Source of the DNA: Nocardia fusca NBRC 14340
Lineage (GTDB): Bacteria; Actinomycetota; Actinomycetes; Mycobacteriales; Mycobacteriaceae
Assembly (NCBI RefSeq): GCF_001618425.1
Contig: NZ_BDCU01000048.1
Span: 1-64,000, forward strand
Length of the DNA stretch: 64,000 nucleotides
Direction of reading: 5' to 3'
This document shows, piece by piece, positions 62,814 to 64,000 of this stretch; positions within the stretch are counted from its first letter, which is position 1, and every line of letters begins with the position of its first letter. The notes under the pieces are model-generated. The model had not been told where the DNA came from. It saw only the letters and a list, made by a program, of their open reading frames with translations, and did not search any database. A program made the position numbers and the translations under genes.

Positions 62814-63773
62814 ATGACATCCCATTCCAGCGCCCGACCGGTCCCGTCGCCGTCCGCTCGCCGCGCCGATCGCGGCCGCGACTCCTACGACGGAATCGAG
62901 CCCTCGTTCGACGAACTCGCCGCCCTCGATCCCGCCGACCCCGGCCACGCCGTACTGCGCGACGAGATCATCGGGCGTTGCCTGCCACTGGCCGATCACA
63001 TCGCTCGCCGCTACGCCGGCCGTGGCGTCGAATTCGACGACCTGCAACAAACTGCCCGCATAGGAGTGGTGCATGCCGTCGACCGCTTCGATCCCGCAGC
63101 CGGCACGAAATTCGTCTCCTTCGCTGTACCCACCGTCATGGGAGAGGTACGCCGCTACTTTCGTGACCAGGGCTGGGCCACCCGCGTCCCGCGCCGACTG
63201 AAGGAACTCGGCGGCCGGATCACCGCCGTCACACCCCTGCTCACGCAGGAACTGGGCAACATCCCCACCGCCCGCGAGCTCGCCACCGCACTCGATACCG
63301 AGGTCGAGGAGATCACCCAGGCACTGATCGCGTCCAAGGGCTACACCGCCGACTCCCTCGACACCATCCCCGGCACCGACAACGACAGCGGCAGCCCGCC
63401 ACTGTCACATGCCGACCGGCTCGGACGCATCGACCCGTGCTACGGCCTGCTCGAGGACGCGGCGGCGGTGCGGCCGCTACTCGCTCAACTCCCCCGAGGC
63501 GACCGCCGCGTGCTGATCCTGCGGTACTACGACAACAGGAGCCAGCAAGAGATCGCCACGACGATCGGCTGCTCCCAGATGCAGGTCTCCCGCATACTCA
63601 CTCGCATCCTGACCACGCTGAGGGAGCAGGCCCTCGGCGAACCGGCTGCCGGCCGCGCCACGGCCGATCGGCAATCGCCGTCTCGAAATCGCTTCGCCGA
63701 GCGTTCACGTACCGGACGACGCCCGGCCCGCCGGTTCGAGTTCGAGAGCACGGCCTCGCCCCGCATCGCCTGA
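62814..63773 (+). CDS. RNA polymerase sigma factor, SigF/SigB (group 3) type
   Basis: 319 aa; directs RNA polymerase to stress-type promoters. Region 2: LPLADHIARRYAGRGVEFDD, LQQTARIGVVHAVDRFDPAA, GTKFVSFAVPTVMGEVRRYF, RDQGWATRVPRR. Region 3: ELGNIPTARELATALDTEVE. Region 4: LPRGDRRVLILRYYDNRSQQ, EIATTIGCSQMQVSRILTRI. The C-terminal extension of about 45 residues is very basic (RSRTGRRPARRFEFES) and unusual. GAGGAG ribosome site 6 bases before the ATG. No anti-sigma (RsbW) or anti-anti-sigma gene is adjacent, unlike most chromosomal sigF/sigB loci. It is the last gene before the third attachment repeat. Confidence 0.93.
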   Translation: MTSHSSARPVPSPSARRADRGRDSYDGIEPSFDELAALDPADPGHAVLRDEIIGRCLPLADHIARRYAGRGVEFDDLQQTARIGVVHAVDRFDPAAGTKFVSFAVPTVMGEVRRYFRDQGWATRVPRRLKELGGRITAVTPLLTQELGNIPTARELATALDTEVEEITQALIASKGYTADSLDTIPGTDNDSGSPPLSHADRLGRIDPCYGLLEDAAAVRPLLAQLPRGDRRVLILRYYDNRSQQEIATTIGCSQMQVSRILTRILTTLREQALGEPAAGRATADRQSPSRNRFAERSRTGRRPARRFEFESTASPRIA

Positions 63774-63851
63774 TCCTCTCGACCCCTTCCACCTGCCACT
63801 CGATGCCATCGAACACACGAAACCAGCAACGTTGCCGGTACGAGGGGCTCG

Positions 63852-63867
63852 AGTCCCCCTCGCGCAC
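63852..63867 (+). repeat. Attachment-site repeat, copy 3 (diverged)
   Basis: AGTCCCCCTCGCGCAC, one C shorter than copies 1 and 2, preceded by GAGGGGCTCG so that a T-arm-like hairpin forms. No complete tRNA is present. The 227 bases from the sigma-factor stop to the window end contain no other feature that could be supported. Confidence 0.65.
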
Positions 63868-64000
63868 TCTTCTCACCCGGGAGTTCCCCCGGTACCGCCC
63901 CGAGTGGCCGGCCCGCCGCACACAACCCGGCCCGGGACGATCGCAGACCGCATCCGCAGCCACCCGGCCCCGGGTTCTCATCGTTCCAGAAGTACTGTCG

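Noticed and set aside
63780..63867. A complete tRNA at attachment copy 3
   Set aside because: A T-arm-like hairpin is present but no matching 5' acceptor or anticodon arm lies upstream.

Overview
The window looks like a chromosomal segment of a mycolic-acid actinobacterium, most probably Nocardia or a close relative. It is very GC-rich and uses GTG and TTG starts freely. It carries a single giant type I fatty acid synthase followed by acpS, a mycolate reductase (cmrA-like), an LdtMt2-like L,D-transpeptidase and a DesA3-type desaturase with its reductase. From memory, the order NAD-glutamate dehydrogenase / ettA / ssb and then cmrA / orn / tRNA-His / tRNA-Lys / ldtB / DUF3618 / bcp / acpS / fas parallels Mycobacterium tuberculosis Rv2476c-Rv2478c and Rv2509-Rv2524c. 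Positions 1 to about 46,740 are therefore read as conserved chromosome.

Layout of the conserved part. 1-4,712: minus-strand group gdh (cut by the window edge), ettA, ssb. 4,851-10,937: a LuxR-type ATPase regulator, a threonine-dehydratase-like enzyme and a CopD-CtaG copper/oxidase assembly membrane protein. 11,073-13,024: tRNA-Arg, cmrA, orn, tRNA-His. 13,083-15,836: small membrane and envelope genes, including a MscS channel. 15,501-18,889: desaturase operon with a divergent FabR/DesT-like TetR and a palindromic operator. 18,911-24,720: MFS transporter, tRNA-Lys, L,D-transpeptidase and a three-gene ABC-2 exporter. 24,804-32,113: dienoyl-CoA-reductase-like flavoenzyme, secreted transglycosylase, acyltransferase-SGNH protein, excalibur protein and DUF3618 protein. 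32,384-36,476: Bcp peroxiredoxin, a TetR with divergent drug-type ABC exporter, and another TetR. 36,541-46,349: acpS and fas.

Right of tRNA-Leu (46,738-46,819) the character changes to accessory DNA up to about 63,867. The last 17 bases of this tRNA region recur exactly at 58,145-58,161 and almost exactly at 63,852-63,867. A decayed AbrB-like gene and the 5' stub of a tyrosine integrase lie directly beside the tRNA. This fits one or two tandem genomic islands inserted at the tRNA 3' end. The first segment (46.8-58.2 kb) holds recombinase, IS5-type and CorA remnants, an acyl-ACP thioesterase-like gene, a coupled pair of WXG100/type VII-secretion-like genes, a small exported protein and a three-helix membrane protein, and a CsbD/DUF1206/DUF998 stress-type gene group. 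The second segment (58.2-63.9 kb) holds two tail-to-tail paralogous TetR repressors, small membrane proteins and a SigF/SigB-type sigma factor.

The most interesting signals are two. First, a 21-bp operator-like motif (TGTCWAC-N2-TGTAG-N-TCTACR) occurs five times in the island, once upstream of each TetR paralogue and upstream of three groups of membrane/stress genes, which suggests a self-contained TetR regulon. Second, the compact 50.0-53.2 kb cluster pairs type VII-secretion-like substrates with a small exported hydrophobic protein and a membrane protein separated by a strong hairpin. Everything here comes from reading sequence and from remembered families; no search was run.
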